Source: Synechocystis sp. PCC 7509
GTDB taxonomy: Bacteria; Cyanobacteriota; Cyanobacteriia; Cyanobacteriales; Chroococcidiopsidaceae
Length of the DNA stretch: 64,000 bases
Reading direction: 5' to 3'
Assembly (NCBI RefSeq): GCF_000332075.2
Contig: NZ_ALVU02000001.1
Coordinates: forward strand, 1,259,193 to 1,323,192
Shown: positions 44,936 to 53,703 of the stretch, piece after piece
Layout of the letters: each line of letters opens with the position of its first letter
Position numbering within the stretch: position 1 is the first letter of the stretch
Notes under the pieces: model-generated
The model's input: the letters and a program-made list of their open reading frames with translations, nothing else
Database searches by the model: none
What the model was told of the DNA's origin: nothing
Made by a program: the position numbers and the translations under genes

Positions 44936-46035
44936 TTAGGTAAACTGTTCCAAGCTACAACTATTGTGCCTTGGCGATCGCTTGTTGGTACTAAGTTGAG
45001 GTAGGTAATAAAAGTTTCTTGTTTAACTTCATAAACCATTCCTCCCCCATATTCGCCTTGGGGATTAACCTCAAAACCACTGCTTTTTAATGCGGGAGCA
45101 AATATCGTACTAAATACTTGCTCTGGTAATTGATTGGGAATTAAACGAATAGTCCCTAAAGTGTTTGATTTTGGCACTACTTCGTAAAAACCATCTTTCC
45201 CTGCACCAAACTTTGAATAAAACAAACTAGGATCAGTTAAATAGCTTTCCGGGTCGTCTATATTTTCAAAATTTATCTCACTAAGAATACCGATAAATGC
45301 TTCTTCTTGGGGACTAGCTTTTGCAACATCGTTTATATTTTCTGGACTGAGAATTTCTGAAGCTAATACAATAACTGTTGAACTATTATGATTAATTAAG
45401 TTAAGAAACTTAGTTGTATTACCTTTAGTAATTTCAAAAACCTTGGTATCCGATTCATTTTTAGCTAAGGTAAGTTTATATTCTCGCGCCTTTAGCTCTC
45501 GCTCAAAGTATTTAGCTACTAAAGCGGTTGCGTCTTTAGTTTGTTGACTAGATTGGTCTAATTCTGCCTTAAATAAACCCAAAGATCCAGGTTGAGCATT
45601 TATATATTTAGGAAAATCACCAAAAGGATCGCTCAAGTTAGAAGGATTTGGTAAAGCGATAGTTTCAGTCCCAGAAAAAGCAAGAACTTGAGGAGTTGTT
45701 TTTGCAGGTTTAGAATCTGCTGGTACTGCGGGAGATTGTTTAATTACAGGCTGACTAACGGATTTTTGATTAGCTATGAATCTATTAGTTGGGCGAACAA
45801 TTGGCAATTTGACTGTGGATTGGGAAGTTTTTTTAATAACGCGCGGTGGATTAGAAGAAACTGGCAATTGTGTAATTTTAACTCGCTCAGTAGCGATTTC
45901 TTTTTTAGGAAGCTCCGTTTTGTGCGCAGGCGTAGGGGCAAATAGTATCAAACCGTGAAATCCTATAGAAAGCAATAGCATCGGTCGAGCTAGTTGCTGC
46001 CATGAATAATTTTTAACAGGATAAGATAGGGTCAT
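44932..46035 (-). CDS. TonB-like N-terminal anchored protein of unknown function
   Basis: A 367-residue protein. One membrane helix (RPMLLLSIGFHGLILFAP, about residues 17-34) has the single His embedded as in TonB (SIGFHGL). After it, a long Pro/Lys/Ser-rich spacer (residues 37-115) with PKKEIATERVKITQLP and VIKQSPAVPADSKPAK resembles the periplasmic spacer of TonB/TolA. The folded C-terminal part (about 140-367) does not look like the TonB C-terminal domain and I do not recognise it. It faces exbB-exbD with a four-base convergent overlap, so a functional link is plausible, but it is not in their transcript. Confidence 0.6.
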   Translation of the reverse strand: MTLSYPVKNYSWQQLARPMLLLSIGFHGLILFAPTPAHKTELPKKEIATERVKITQLPVSSNPPRVIKKTSQSTVKLPIVRPTNRFIANQKSVSQPVIKQSPAVPADSKPAKTTPQVLAFSGTETIALPNPSNLSDPFGDFPKYINAQPGSLGLFKAELDQSSQQTKDATALVAKYFERELKAREYKLTLAKNESDTKVFEITKGNTTKFLNLINHNSSTVIVLASEILSPENINDVAKASPQEEAFIGILSEINFENIDDPESYLTDPSLFYSKFGAGKDGFYEVVPKSNTLGTIRLIPNQLPEQVFSTIFAPALKSSGFEVNPQGEYGGGMVYEVKQETFITYLNLVPTSDRQGTIVVAWNSLPN

Positions 46036-46351
46036 ATTTTTAGTTAAGCTTTTTTGGTATTGATTAATATAAAAAAATGAACTGCTAAGGCTGAGTCTAT
46101 TTTGTTTGGCGTTGATGTGTTTAGCCTTAGATGATTAATAACAAAGCATTTTTAGAAAAAATTATTGTTAATTAGCTTATTATCAATAATATCAATAAAA
46201 CTTAATAAAAAAGTTTTTTAGCAAGCATATATAGGTTTTTTAAAGCAAATTTAATTAGAAATTAACCTCTTTCTCCCCATTACTTAACCAGCATAGTAGT
46301 AAATTTATTCAGGGTGACAAAAATAATTCTTTTGATAGAGGTTGAATTTAT
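46036..46351. other. Divergent promoter region, 316 bp, upstream of pstS
   Basis: Lies between the TonB-like gene (minus) and pstS (plus). AT-rich. The plus-strand side holds the Pho-box array at 46250-46290. No ORF or RNA gene was seen. Confidence 0.6.
46250..46290 (+). promoter_or_regulatory. Pho box array (SphR/PhoB binding site)
   Basis: Four 8-base units spaced by exactly three bases: TTTAATTA (46250), gaa, ATTAACCT (46261), ctt, TCTCCCCA (46272), tta, CTTAACCA (46283). Cyanobacterial Pho boxes are such 8-base repeats of CTTAACCT type separated by three bases. The second and fourth units match well, the first and third weakly. It lies 61 bases before pstS, which is a known phosphate-starvation gene. 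Confidence 0.72.
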
Positions 46352-47407
46352 ATGGTTGTGCATAAAACCACTTTTAGGCTTGCTTTTACAGCTTCAGTAG
46401 TTACGGCGGCTATGGTGTTAGGGTCTGTAGTTGGAGCTTTCGCCCAAAAAGCAGTAACTTTAAATGGTGCTGGAGCTACTTTTCCAGAACCCCTTTATCA
46501 GCGCTACTTTAGCGAACTGCGTAAAGGTAGCCAACCTGTACAAGTCAACTATCAAGGTATTGGTAGCGGTGGCGGAATCAAACAGTTAGCGAATGGAAGC
46601 GTTGACTTTGCGGGTAGCGATACAGCGATGACTGACGCGGAAGCCGCCAAAGTTAAAAATGGAGTATTGTATATTCCTACTGCCGGAGGCCCGGTTGCTG
46701 TAGTTTACAATTTACCTGGTGTATCGAATTTGAAACTATCGCGCAAAGTTCTACCAGCAATATTTTCCGGTCAAATAACTAAGTGGAATGACCCCAAAAT
46801 TGCCGCAGATAATGCCGGAGCCAAATTACCAAATAGTCAAATTAAATTAGCTGTACGCGCTGATAGCAGTGGTACAAGCTATATTTTTACCAACGCTCTG
46901 AGTTCAATGGATAGCTACTTCAAAGGTAGAATTGGACCTAACAAAACTCCAAAATGGCCCGGTAAGCCAGTAAGCGGAAAAGGAAACCCCGGTGTTGCTC
47001 AAATTGTCAAGCGGACTTCTGGTAGCATTGGCTATGTAGAAGCTTCTTTTGCGACAAACAATAAACTCCAATCAGCGCTAGTCCAAAATAGCCGAGGATC
47101 ATATGTTGCCCCAACTCTAGCGGAAGCAAATAAGGCGCTTAATTCCGTACAGTTCAATTCTGACCACCGCGTTACCTTCAGTAAGTTGGGCAATCCTGGA
47201 GATGGATACCCAATTACAGGTTTAACTTGGTTGATGGTATATAAAACTTATACTCAGCCCGGTGATGCTGCTGCTGTCAAGCGGATGGTGCGATGGATCA
47301 TGACGGATGGACAACAGTTAAACGATAATCTTGGCTATACTCGCATTCCTCAAGGAATTGCAAGTAAAGTTGTTAGCAGTGTAAATAGTGGTGTTAAAGG
47401 CCCCTAA
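46352..47407 (+). CDS. pstS: Phosphate ABC transporter substrate-binding protein
   Basis: A 351-residue periplasmic phosphate-binding protein. A signal peptide is clear (hydrophobic AFTASVVTAAMVLGSVVGAF, cut near FAQKA). The mature part opens LNGAGATFPEPLYQRYF and includes VNYQGIGSGGGIKQL, DFAGSDTAMTD and VRADSSGTSYIF, which form the phosphate site. GAGG ten bases upstream supports the ATG. It is the first gene of the pst operon and follows the Pho box. Confidence 0.96.
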   Translation: MVVHKTTFRLAFTASVVTAAMVLGSVVGAFAQKAVTLNGAGATFPEPLYQRYFSELRKGSQPVQVNYQGIGSGGGIKQLANGSVDFAGSDTAMTDAEAAKVKNGVLYIPTAGGPVAVVYNLPGVSNLKLSRKVLPAIFSGQITKWNDPKIAADNAGAKLPNSQIKLAVRADSSGTSYIFTNALSSMDSYFKGRIGPNKTPKWPGKPVSGKGNPGVAQIVKRTSGSIGYVEASFATNNKLQSALVQNSRGSYVAPTLAEANKALNSVQFNSDHRVTFSKLGNPGDGYPITGLTWLMVYKTYTQPGDAAAVKRMVRWIMTDGQQLNDNLGYTRIPQGIASKVVSSVNSGVKGP

Positions 47408-47436
47408 TTTCTGAAATTTTGGTCAATTAAAACAAC

Positions 47437-47469
47437 TATTGGGGTGTTTCCTAGGGAGATACCCCAATA
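47437..47469 (+). promoter_or_regulatory. Stem-loop between pstS and pstC
   Basis: TATTGGGGT (47437-47445) pairs with ACCCCAATA (47461-47469), and the inner bases extend the stem with two G-U pairs to a three-base loop (TAG). It lies just after the pstS stop, without a long T tract, and may stabilise pstS mRNA or reduce read-through to pstC. Confidence 0.6.
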
Positions 47470-47507
47470 CTTATTTACACTAAGTAGTAAAAATAACTTT
47501 ATTAGAG

Positions 47508-48464
47508 ATGCAACACTCAAAATATGAAGTAAACGATCTAACAATAATAGATAGCAATAATCATTGGTTAGATAAAGTATTTAGCGGGCTAGTGTGGCTT
47601 TTTGCTTGTAGTACGGTTTTGTTATTGTTTTGGATCAGTTGGATAATCTTTGACAAAGCTATGCCTGCCATTGGCAAGTTTGGGCTGGGGTTTTTGTGGA
47701 GTCAAGAGTGGGATGTAGGGAGTCTGGTTTTTGGCGCGTTGCCTTATATCTATGGAACTTTGGTAAGTAGCGCGATCGCTATATTATTAGCTTTTCCGGT
47801 AGGACTTGCTGTAGCTCTAGTTACTAGCGAGAATTTTTTACCCCCAGTAGTACGGAATCCTTTAGCCTTTGTAATTGAATTAATTGCGGCAATTCCCAGC
47901 GTAATTATTGGGCTTTGGGGCATATTTGTGTTAATTCCAGCTTTAGACCCTTTGCAGCAATGGTTATATCAAAATTTCGGCTGGTTTCCTTTATTTAATA
48001 CGCAACCTGCGGGTTACGGAATGCTAGTGGCGGGTTTGATTTTAGCAATTATGATTTTGCCGACAATGGCGGCAATTTCCCGCGAAGTATTATTAGCAAT
48101 TCCTAAAGAGTTGCGGAGTGGTTCAATGTCTTTAGGCGCAACTCGTTGGGAAAGTATTTTTGGGGTAATTATTCCGGCGGCGGCTTCGGGAATTGTGGGG
48201 GCAGCAATTTTGGCGCTGGGACGGGCTTTAGGCGAAACTATGGCTGTAACTCTTGTAATTGGCAACTCTCCAGTTATTAGTTCTTCTATCCTCGACTTGG
48301 GTTATACAATTCCGGCGGTAATGGCTAATGAGTTTGGCGAAGCCCAAGAAGATTTACACGTTGGCGCACTGATGTATCTTGCCTTGATTTTGTTTGTCGT
48401 GACTTTACTTGTCAATATGGCGGCGGTGTTGATGGTGCGATTGATTGGTAGCAAACAACAATAA
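47508..48464 (+). CDS. pstC: Phosphate ABC transporter permease PstC
   Basis: A 318-residue inner-membrane permease with six membrane helices. The EAA-like loop for contact with the ATPase is AIPKELRSGSMSLGATRWES near residue 196, and FAIVAIL-type helices are seen before and after it. IAAIPSVIIGLWGIFVLIP near 125 is typical of PstC. It pairs with PstA, which begins six bases downstream. Together they form the membrane channel of the high-affinity phosphate importer. Confidence 0.95.
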   Translation: MQHSKYEVNDLTIIDSNNHWLDKVFSGLVWLFACSTVLLLFWISWIIFDKAMPAIGKFGLGFLWSQEWDVGSLVFGALPYIYGTLVSSAIAILLAFPVGLAVALVTSENFLPPVVRNPLAFVIELIAAIPSVIIGLWGIFVLIPALDPLQQWLYQNFGWFPLFNTQPAGYGMLVAGLILAIMILPTMAAISREVLLAIPKELRSGSMSLGATRWESIFGVIIPAAASGIVGAAILALGRALGETMAVTLVIGNSPVISSSILDLGYTIPAVMANEFGEAQEDLHVGALMYLALILFVVTLLVNMAAVLMVRLIGSKQQ

Positions 48465-48470
48465 AATCCT

Positions 48471-49376
48471 ATGTCTGCAAGTTATCCCAAAAAATTAGAT
48501 ACATCTTTAGAATTACAAAAACCTTTGTCTGGCTATCGGACAATGTTTAATTATGGGATGAGTGCGATCGCTTTTATCCTTACTGCAATCGCTTTAATAC
48601 CTTTAGTTGCCATACTAATCGAAATTCTCCGTCAAGGATTGCCCAACTTAAAACCTGAAGTATTTACAGCCTTACCCGCGCCACCGCCGATATTACCTAC
48701 AGATCCTAACGGTTTTGGCAATGCGATTGTTGGTACGTTAATGATGGTAGGTATTGCCTCGCTAATTAGCATTCCTGTAGGATTAATGACAGGGATATTT
48801 TTAGCAGAATTTGGTCAAACTTCGGCGATCGCCAGTTTTGTACGCTTTATTACTACTATTTTGACGGGTGTACCTTCAATTATTGCGGGGGTATTTGCCT
48901 ATGGCGTTCTGATTCTCAACCACGTTACCCAATTTTCGGCGGTAGCTGGGGGTTTTGCGCTTTCGGTAATTATGCTGCCGATTGTTGCTTTGACTACCGA
49001 ACAAGCCTTAAAATTAGTGCCACAGCCTCAACGCCTTGCGTCCGCCGCTTTGGGTGCTAGTCGGTTTCAAACTACCTTTAAAGTTGCTGTCGCGGCGGCA
49101 ATTCCAGCTATAACGACAGGAATTTTGTTAGCAGTGGCTAGGGCGGCGGGAGAAACTGCGCCGTTAATTTTTACGGCTTTATTTAGCGATATTTGGCCAG
49201 AGGGATTATTTGAACCTAGTCCAGCTTTATCTACTTTAATTTACAAATATGCCCAATCGCCGGATGTAATTCAAAATCAAATTGCTTGGACGGCTTCGTT
49301 AGTTTTAGTTGGTTTGGTTTTGTTGATTAGTATTTTGTCGCGGCTGGCAACGCGCCAACGTTTTAGCGATCGTTAA
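48471..49376 (+). CDS. pstA: Phosphate ABC transporter permease PstA
   Basis: A 301-residue permease paired with PstC. Membrane helices span most of its length. Conserved blocks are [20 protein letters not shown] near residue 82, [20 protein letters not shown] near 125 and the EAA loop [20 protein letters not shown] near 184. It is followed by pstB after about 20 bases. Normal length and no damaged segment. Confidence 0.95.
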   Translation: MSASYPKKLDTSLELQKPLSGYRTMFNYGMSAIAFILTAIALIPLVAILIEILRQGLPNLKPEVFTALPAPPPILPTDPNGFGNAIVGTLMMVGIASLISIPVGLMTGIFLAEFGQTSAIASFVRFITTILTGVPSIIAGVFAYGVLILNHVTQFSAVAGGFALSVIMLPIVALTTEQALKLVPQPQRLASAALGASRFQTTFKVAVAAAIPAITTGILLAVARAAGETAPLIFTALFSDIWPEGLFEPSPALSTLIYKYAQSPDVIQNQIAWTASLVLVGLVLLISILSRLATRQRFSDR

Positions 49377-49395
49377 TTTAGCATCTACTCCCCCT

Positions 49396-50202
49396 GTGAA
49401 TAACAATAATTTTCCTCCTGCTTCGACGACAATTCCCGCGCTGCGAGTTAAAGCTTTAAGCTTTTACTACGGCAACCTCAAAGCCCTCGAATCGGTGTCA
49501 ATGGACATCTACCAAGGACAGATCACCGCAATTATTGGCCCCTCTGGTTGTGGTAAATCAACTTTTATCAAATCTCTCAATCGAATTAGTGAATTAGAAA
49601 GTAGTAGTGTCAAAGTTGAAGGTGAGGTAGAGTTTTTTGGGCAAAATATCTATGCAAGTCGCGTCAATTTGAATCGTTTACGACAGCAAATTGGGATGGT
49701 ATTTCAAAAACCGAACCCCTTTCCGATGAGCATTTATGACAATGTTGCCTATGGAGTGCGAATTGCTGGGCGTTGTGCCAAATCTAAGTTAGATGAAATT
49801 GTCGAATCGGCAATTAAAAGCGCAGCTTTGTGGGATGAAGTCAAAGATAAGTTAAATAAATCAGCTTTGGGGCTTTCGGGGGGACAACAGCAGCGCCTTT
49901 GTATTGCCCGTGCTTTAGCTGTAAAGCCAAAAATTTTATTAATGGACGAACCCGCTTCAGCCCTCGATCCAATCGCTACAATGAAAATTGAGGAATTAAT
50001 TAAAACTTTGCGATCGTCTGTCACGATCGCCATTGTTACTCACAATATGCAACAAGCGGCGCGAGTTTCTGATTACACGGCTTTTTTTAGCACTGATGAA
50101 AGCCGCATTGGGCAGATGGTCGAATTTGGTTCTACAACTCAGATTTTTTCTGAAGCTACTCACTCTCGCACCCGCGACTATGTACAAGGACGTTTTGGCT
50201 AA
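49396..50202 (+). CDS. pstB: Phosphate ABC transporter ATP-binding protein
   Basis: A 268-residue ABC ATPase that drives PstSCA. Walker A is [19 protein letters not shown] near residue 50, Q loop [20 protein letters not shown] near 96, signature [20 protein letters not shown] near 154, and Walker [17 protein letters not shown] near 176, with the His switch in IVTHNMQQA. It starts with GTG at 49396. Length is as expected. The following DUF411 gene begins three bases after its stop. Confidence 0.95.
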   Translation: MNNNNFPPASTTIPALRVKALSFYYGNLKALESVSMDIYQGQITAIIGPSGCGKSTFIKSLNRISELESSSVKVEGEVEFFGQNIYASRVNLNRLRQQIGMVFQKPNPFPMSIYDNVAYGVRIAGRCAKSKLDEIVESAIKSAALWDEVKDKLNKSALGLSGGQQQRLCIARALAVKPKILLMDEPASALDPIATMKIEELIKTLRSSVTIAIVTHNMQQAARVSDYTAFFSTDESRIGQMVEFGSTTQIFSEATHSRTRDYVQGRFG

Positions 50203-50205
50203 TTT

Positions 50206-50673
50206 ATGAATAAGATTAAACGATTGATAATTTCTTGGATAGCGATCGCCTTTATAGTTCTACTAGCAACCACAAGTAGCGCCCAAGCCGCCAACCTACC
50301 CGAAGCAATTATGTATCGAGATCCAGCCTGTACTTGCTGCGGTAGTTGGATGAAACACTTGCAATCTCAAGGGTTTTCTGTAAAAAATGTTCCCGTTGCA
50401 GACATATTTGCTTTTAAGCATGAACAAGGAGTAACCGACGATTTAGCCTCTTGTCATACGGCAATAATTGATGGTTATGTGGTAGAAGGTCACGTTCCAG
50501 GAGACGATATTAAGCGCCTCTTGGCACAAAAACCCGATATTACAGGAATTGCTGTTCCCGGTATGCCTGTAGGTACGCCAGGGATGGAAATGGGCAGTAA
50601 AAAAGATTCTTACGCGGTAGTATCTTTTGATAAGCAAGGACAAACTAAAGTTTTTAAGCAGTATTCTTTTTAA
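50206..50673 (+). CDS. DUF411 domain protein, exported
   Basis: A 155-residue protein with a signal peptide or anchor (ISWIAIAFIVLLATTSSAQA) and a DUF411 domain: MYRDPACTCCGSWMKHLQSQ near residue 37, DLASCHTAIIDGYVVEGHVP near 84 and ITGIAVPGMPVGTPGMEMG near 118. The Cys-x-Cys-Cys motif, a later Cys-His, and the Met-rich end suggest copper or other metal binding; the family is often found with copper-resistance genes. It begins three bases after pstB and ends before a terminator, so it is co-transcribed with the pst genes, an unusual placement. Confidence 0.85.
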   Translation: MNKIKRLIISWIAIAFIVLLATTSSAQAANLPEAIMYRDPACTCCGSWMKHLQSQGFSVKNVPVADIFAFKHEQGVTDDLASCHTAIIDGYVVEGHVPGDDIKRLLAQKPDITGIAVPGMPVGTPGMEMGSKKDSYAVVSFDKQGQTKVFKQYSF

Positions 50674-50701
50674 AAATATCGCGGTATATTAAATGTTCTC
50701 T

Positions 50702-50732
50702 AAAGCTGAGTAATTAAAAAACTCAGCTTTTT
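50702..50732 (+). terminator. Intrinsic terminator of pst operon
   Basis: AAAGCTGAGT (50702-50711) pairs perfectly with ACTCAGCTTT (50721-50730) around a nine-base A-rich loop, with a T run to 50732. It lies 29 bases after the DUF411 stop. Confidence 0.9.
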
Positions 50733-50830
50733 GTTGTATCAGTCCCAAAACTTACACAGCAAACCTATAGTTAAGCCCACTACTATTAGATTAGGCGATC
50801 GCCGTAGGTTATAAATTTACTTAAAAAACT

Positions 50831-51901
50831 ATGTCAGAACAAACTCAATCGTTTCCTGAAGCTAATTCTTCAGAACAGTTAGAATTTCTTGAACCGGAGA
50901 CTAAAGCGCCTGTAGATGTTAAACCTAGTACCGATGCGCCTTTAGTAAGCGATCGCTCTGCTAAAACTCGGCAAATGCTAGGCATGAAAGGAGCTTCTAG
51001 CGGTGAAACTTCTATTTGGAAGATTCGTTTACAGCTAACAAAGCCGATTACCTGGATTCCCTTAATTTGGGGCGTACTTTGCGGTACAGCATCATCGGGC
51101 AATTTTACTTGGTCGCTGGAAAACGTGCTAAAAGTAGCTACTTGTATGTTACTTGCTGGCCCATTGCTAACAGGTTATACCCAAACTGTTAACGATTACT
51201 CTGACCGCGAGATTGATGCTGTTAACGAACCTTATCGCCCAATTCCATCGGGTGCAATTAGTACACCGCAAGTTATTACCCAAATTTTGACATTGCTATT
51301 ATCGGGAATTGCGATCGCTTTTATCCTCGATAAATGGGCTGGTCATCAGTTTCCCACAATTACCGCTTTAGCGCTGGGTGGCTCTTTCTTAGCATACATT
51401 TACGGCGCTCCCCCTTTTCAACTCAAGCGCAACGGTTGGTTGAGCGGTTATGCTTTGGGAGCAAGTTATATTGCTTTACCTTGGTGTACGGGTCATGCTT
51501 TATTTGGCGAACTCAATTGGACAATTGTAGTTTTGACGCTCATTTACAGTATGGCGGGGTTGGGAATTGCAGTTGTTAATGACTTCAAAAGTGTAGAAGG
51601 CGATCGCCAATTTGGTTTGCAGTCTCTCCCTGTCATGTTTGGAGTCAATACCGCCGCTTGGATTTGCGTAGTAATGATTGACTTATTTCAAGCTGGAATT
51701 GGCGCTTATTTACTAAGTTTGCATGAAAATGTTTATGGTGCGATCGTTTTGTTGCTGATTGTGCCGCAAATAGTTTTCCAAAAGCTTTATTTCCTTCCCG
51801 ATCCTCTTAACAATGATGTCAAGTATCAAGCCAGCGCTCAACCGTTTTTAGTTTTGGGAATGTTGCTTACAGGTATCGCGTTAGGTCATGCTGGGATTTA
51901 A
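50831..51901 (+). CDS. chlG: Chlorophyll synthase
   Basis: A 356-residue UbiA-family prenyltransferase that esterifies chlorophyllide a with phytyl or geranylgeranyl diphosphate in the membrane. The first Asp-rich motif is TVNDYSDREIDAVNEPYRPI near residue 119, the second is VVNDFKSVEGDRQFGLQSLP near 245. Eight to nine helices fill the region 70-356. The 65-residue acidic N-terminus precedes KIRLQLTKPITWIPLIWGVL. Matches cyanobacterial ChlG well. It is preceded by the pst terminator and has its own promoter region of about 100 bases. Confidence 0.96.
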   Translation: MSEQTQSFPEANSSEQLEFLEPETKAPVDVKPSTDAPLVSDRSAKTRQMLGMKGASSGETSIWKIRLQLTKPITWIPLIWGVLCGTASSGNFTWSLENVLKVATCMLLAGPLLTGYTQTVNDYSDREIDAVNEPYRPIPSGAISTPQVITQILTLLLSGIAIAFILDKWAGHQFPTITALALGGSFLAYIYGAPPFQLKRNGWLSGYALGASYIALPWCTGHALFGELNWTIVVLTLIYSMAGLGIAVVNDFKSVEGDRQFGLQSLPVMFGVNTAAWICVVMIDLFQAGIGAYLLSLHENVYGAIVLLLIVPQIVFQKLYFLPDPLNNDVKYQASAQPFLVLGMLLTGIALGHAGI

Positions 51902-51980
51902 AATTTACCTCTAAACGGATATTAACTTCACTGATGAAATACATTAACATGGCTAATAATAAGTTGTTAGCCTGCCTAAA

Positions 51981-52274
51981 ATGATTGTGTTTCAACTGCT
52001 ACAAGTTTTAATTCATTTCCTCCAGCCGATACTTATGCCGATTTGTTTTTTGTCTGCTTGGTCTTTAACTTTTCTGTTCTGTTGGAGTTTGTGGAATGCT
52101 ATCCAAGATGGCGCAACTACTACCCAGAAAATGCACCAAATTCCTTGCTCTGGTTGTCAGTTTTTTACCAACGACTATCGGCTAAAATGCACTGTACAGC
52201 CTTCTATAGCTAATACTGAAGATGCGGTTTCCTGCATGGATTATCAGCCTAAAACTAATTCCATGCTCTACTAA
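51981..52274 (+). CDS. Small cysteine-motif membrane protein
   Basis: A 97-residue protein. One or two N-terminal hydrophobic segments (residues 1-40, ILMPICFLSAWSLTFLFCWS) are followed by a soluble tail with IPCSGCQFFTNDYRLKCTVQ and DAVSCMDYQP. The tail's four cysteines (C-x2-C, then C and C) are placed as in a small metal or redox site. I recall similar conserved cyanobacterial proteins of unknown role. It lies 79 bases after chlG and 15 before the cupin gene, all on the plus strand. Confidence 0.7.
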   Translation: MIVFQLLQVLIHFLQPILMPICFLSAWSLTFLFCWSLWNAIQDGATTTQKMHQIPCSGCQFFTNDYRLKCTVQPSIANTEDAVSCMDYQPKTNSMLY

Positions 52275-52289
52275 AAACATAATTGTCAA

Positions 52290-52649
52290 ATGCTGATTCA
52301 AAAACTGCTCGATTGCGATGAATTTGTGGCTGGGGATAATACCTTGTTGCGGGAATTGCTACACCCCGACAAACAGGCGATCGCATTGGGTTACAGTTTA
52401 GCTCATGCAACGCTACCAGTAGGTAAAACTTCTCAGCCTCACTCCTTAACTACCTCAGAGGTTTACTACATTTTGAGTGGTAAAGGAGAAATGTACATCA
52501 ATTCAGAAGTTCAAATCGTTGTACCGGGGGATGCGGTGTACATTCCCCCCGATGCAAAGCAATTTATCTACAACTGTGGCGACGAAGCGCTAGTATTTAT
52601 CTGCATTGTCGATCCAGCTTGGCGCAAGGAAGATGAAACTGTTTACTAA
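52290..52649 (+). CDS. Single-domain cupin protein
   Basis: A 119-residue cupin. The first cupin motif is GKTSQPHSLTTSEVYYILSG near residue 50; the usual second His of His-x-His is missing (His-Ser-Leu). The second motif is VPGDAVYIPPDAKQFIYNCG near 82. The fold is clear, while the metal site is incomplete, so an enzymatic role is uncertain. It is 15 bases downstream of the small cysteine-motif gene, and its end overlaps the ChaN-like gene by 17 bases. Confidence 0.82.
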   Translation: MLIQKLLDCDEFVAGDNTLLRELLHPDKQAIALGYSLAHATLPVGKTSQPHSLTTSEVYYILSGKGEMYINSEVQIVVPGDAVYIPPDAKQFIYNCGDEALVFICIVDPAWRKEDETVY

Positions 52650-53601
52650 GCGCCTGTTTTTGCTATCGTTGTTTGCGATTAGTGCGATCGCTATAGGGTT
52701 AATTGCTATACCTACTTATAGTCAACAGATAGATGATTGTCGTCCGCAAATAGTTTTACCAGAAAATTTTAGCGGCGCTATTGAATTTTTAGAAGATAAC
52801 TCCAAGTGCAAAAATAGCAATCAGGTAACCAGCTACTCCGAAGCGTTGCAGCAACTAGCAAAAGCAAAGGTTGTTTACTTAGGGGAAACTCACGACAATG
52901 TTAAAGATCATCGGCTACAACTAGCTATTATTCAGCAACTCTACAAGAAAAATAGTAAGGTTGCGATCGCTCTCGAAATATTCCAACGTCCTTATCAAGG
53001 GGTTGTGAATGATTACTTAGCCGGAAAAATCAACGAGCAAGAGTTATTAGATAAAAGTGAATATAAAAAGCGTTGGGGTTATCCCTGGCAATATTACGCG
53101 CCGATTGTTCAATTTGCTAAAGCCAAAAAGCTCCCAGTTTTAGCTTTAAATACTCCCACAGAAATTACTCGCTTGGTTGCTAAGAATGGCTTAGATAGCC
53201 TTACTCCAGAGCAAAGTAAACTTATTCCTCCCCTCTCAGAAATTCGTACAGACAATGCTGAGTATCGCCAATTAATGCTAGGTATTTTTCAGCAACATCA
53301 AGCCGATGCTAAAGGTAATAGTGAGAGTTTTGAAAAGTTTTTTCAAGCTCAAGTATTATGGGATGAAACTATGGCGGAAGCGATCGCTAAGTTTATTCAA
53401 TCAAACCCAGGCTACCAAGTTGTAGTATTAGTTGGACAAGGGCATATTGTCTATAACTACGGTATTCCCAGCCGCGTAGCACCACGACGACTGAAAACAC
53501 CGCTTAATCAACGTTCGGTGTTATTAAGTAACGATTTAGAGGAGAAAAGTGCTACTAAATTACCAATTGCTGATTATGTTTTTTGGCAAGAAAGTAATTA
53601 A
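52633..53601 (+). CDS. ChaN/haem-binding uptake-like (Cofac_haem_bdg) protein
   Basis: A 322-residue exported protein. A signal peptide (LFLLSLFAISAIAIGLIAIP) precedes a ChaN-type domain: KVVYLGETHDNVKDHRLQLA near residue 88, VAIALEIFQRPYQGVVNDYL near 115, a WGYPWQYYAPIVQFAKAKKL block near 150, and VVVLVGQGHIVYNYGIPSRV near 268. ChaN in other bacteria binds haem in the periplasm. The ATG at 52633 is chosen since AAGGA is four bases upstream; it overlaps the cupin end by 17 bases. Role in tetrapyrrole handling is a reasonable inference from family and neighbours. Confidence 0.85.
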   Translation: MKLFTKRLFLLSLFAISAIAIGLIAIPTYSQQIDDCRPQIVLPENFSGAIEFLEDNSKCKNSNQVTSYSEALQQLAKAKVVYLGETHDNVKDHRLQLAIIQQLYKKNSKVAIALEIFQRPYQGVVNDYLAGKINEQELLDKSEYKKRWGYPWQYYAPIVQFAKAKKLPVLALNTPTEITRLVAKNGLDSLTPEQSKLIPPLSEIRTDNAEYRQLMLGIFQQHQADAKGNSESFEKFFQAQVLWDETMAEAIAKFIQSNPGYQVVVLVGQGHIVYNYGIPSRVAPRRLKTPLNQRSVLLSNDLEEKSATKLPIADYVFWQESN

Positions 53602-53703
53602 GTTTTTGTTTGCGATCGCACTGTAAAAACCTTTAAAGCAAAATTCCACAGGTTATGGAGCAATAAAAGGAATAATAGATATGGTGTGATTGAGAAAAGA
53701 TGA

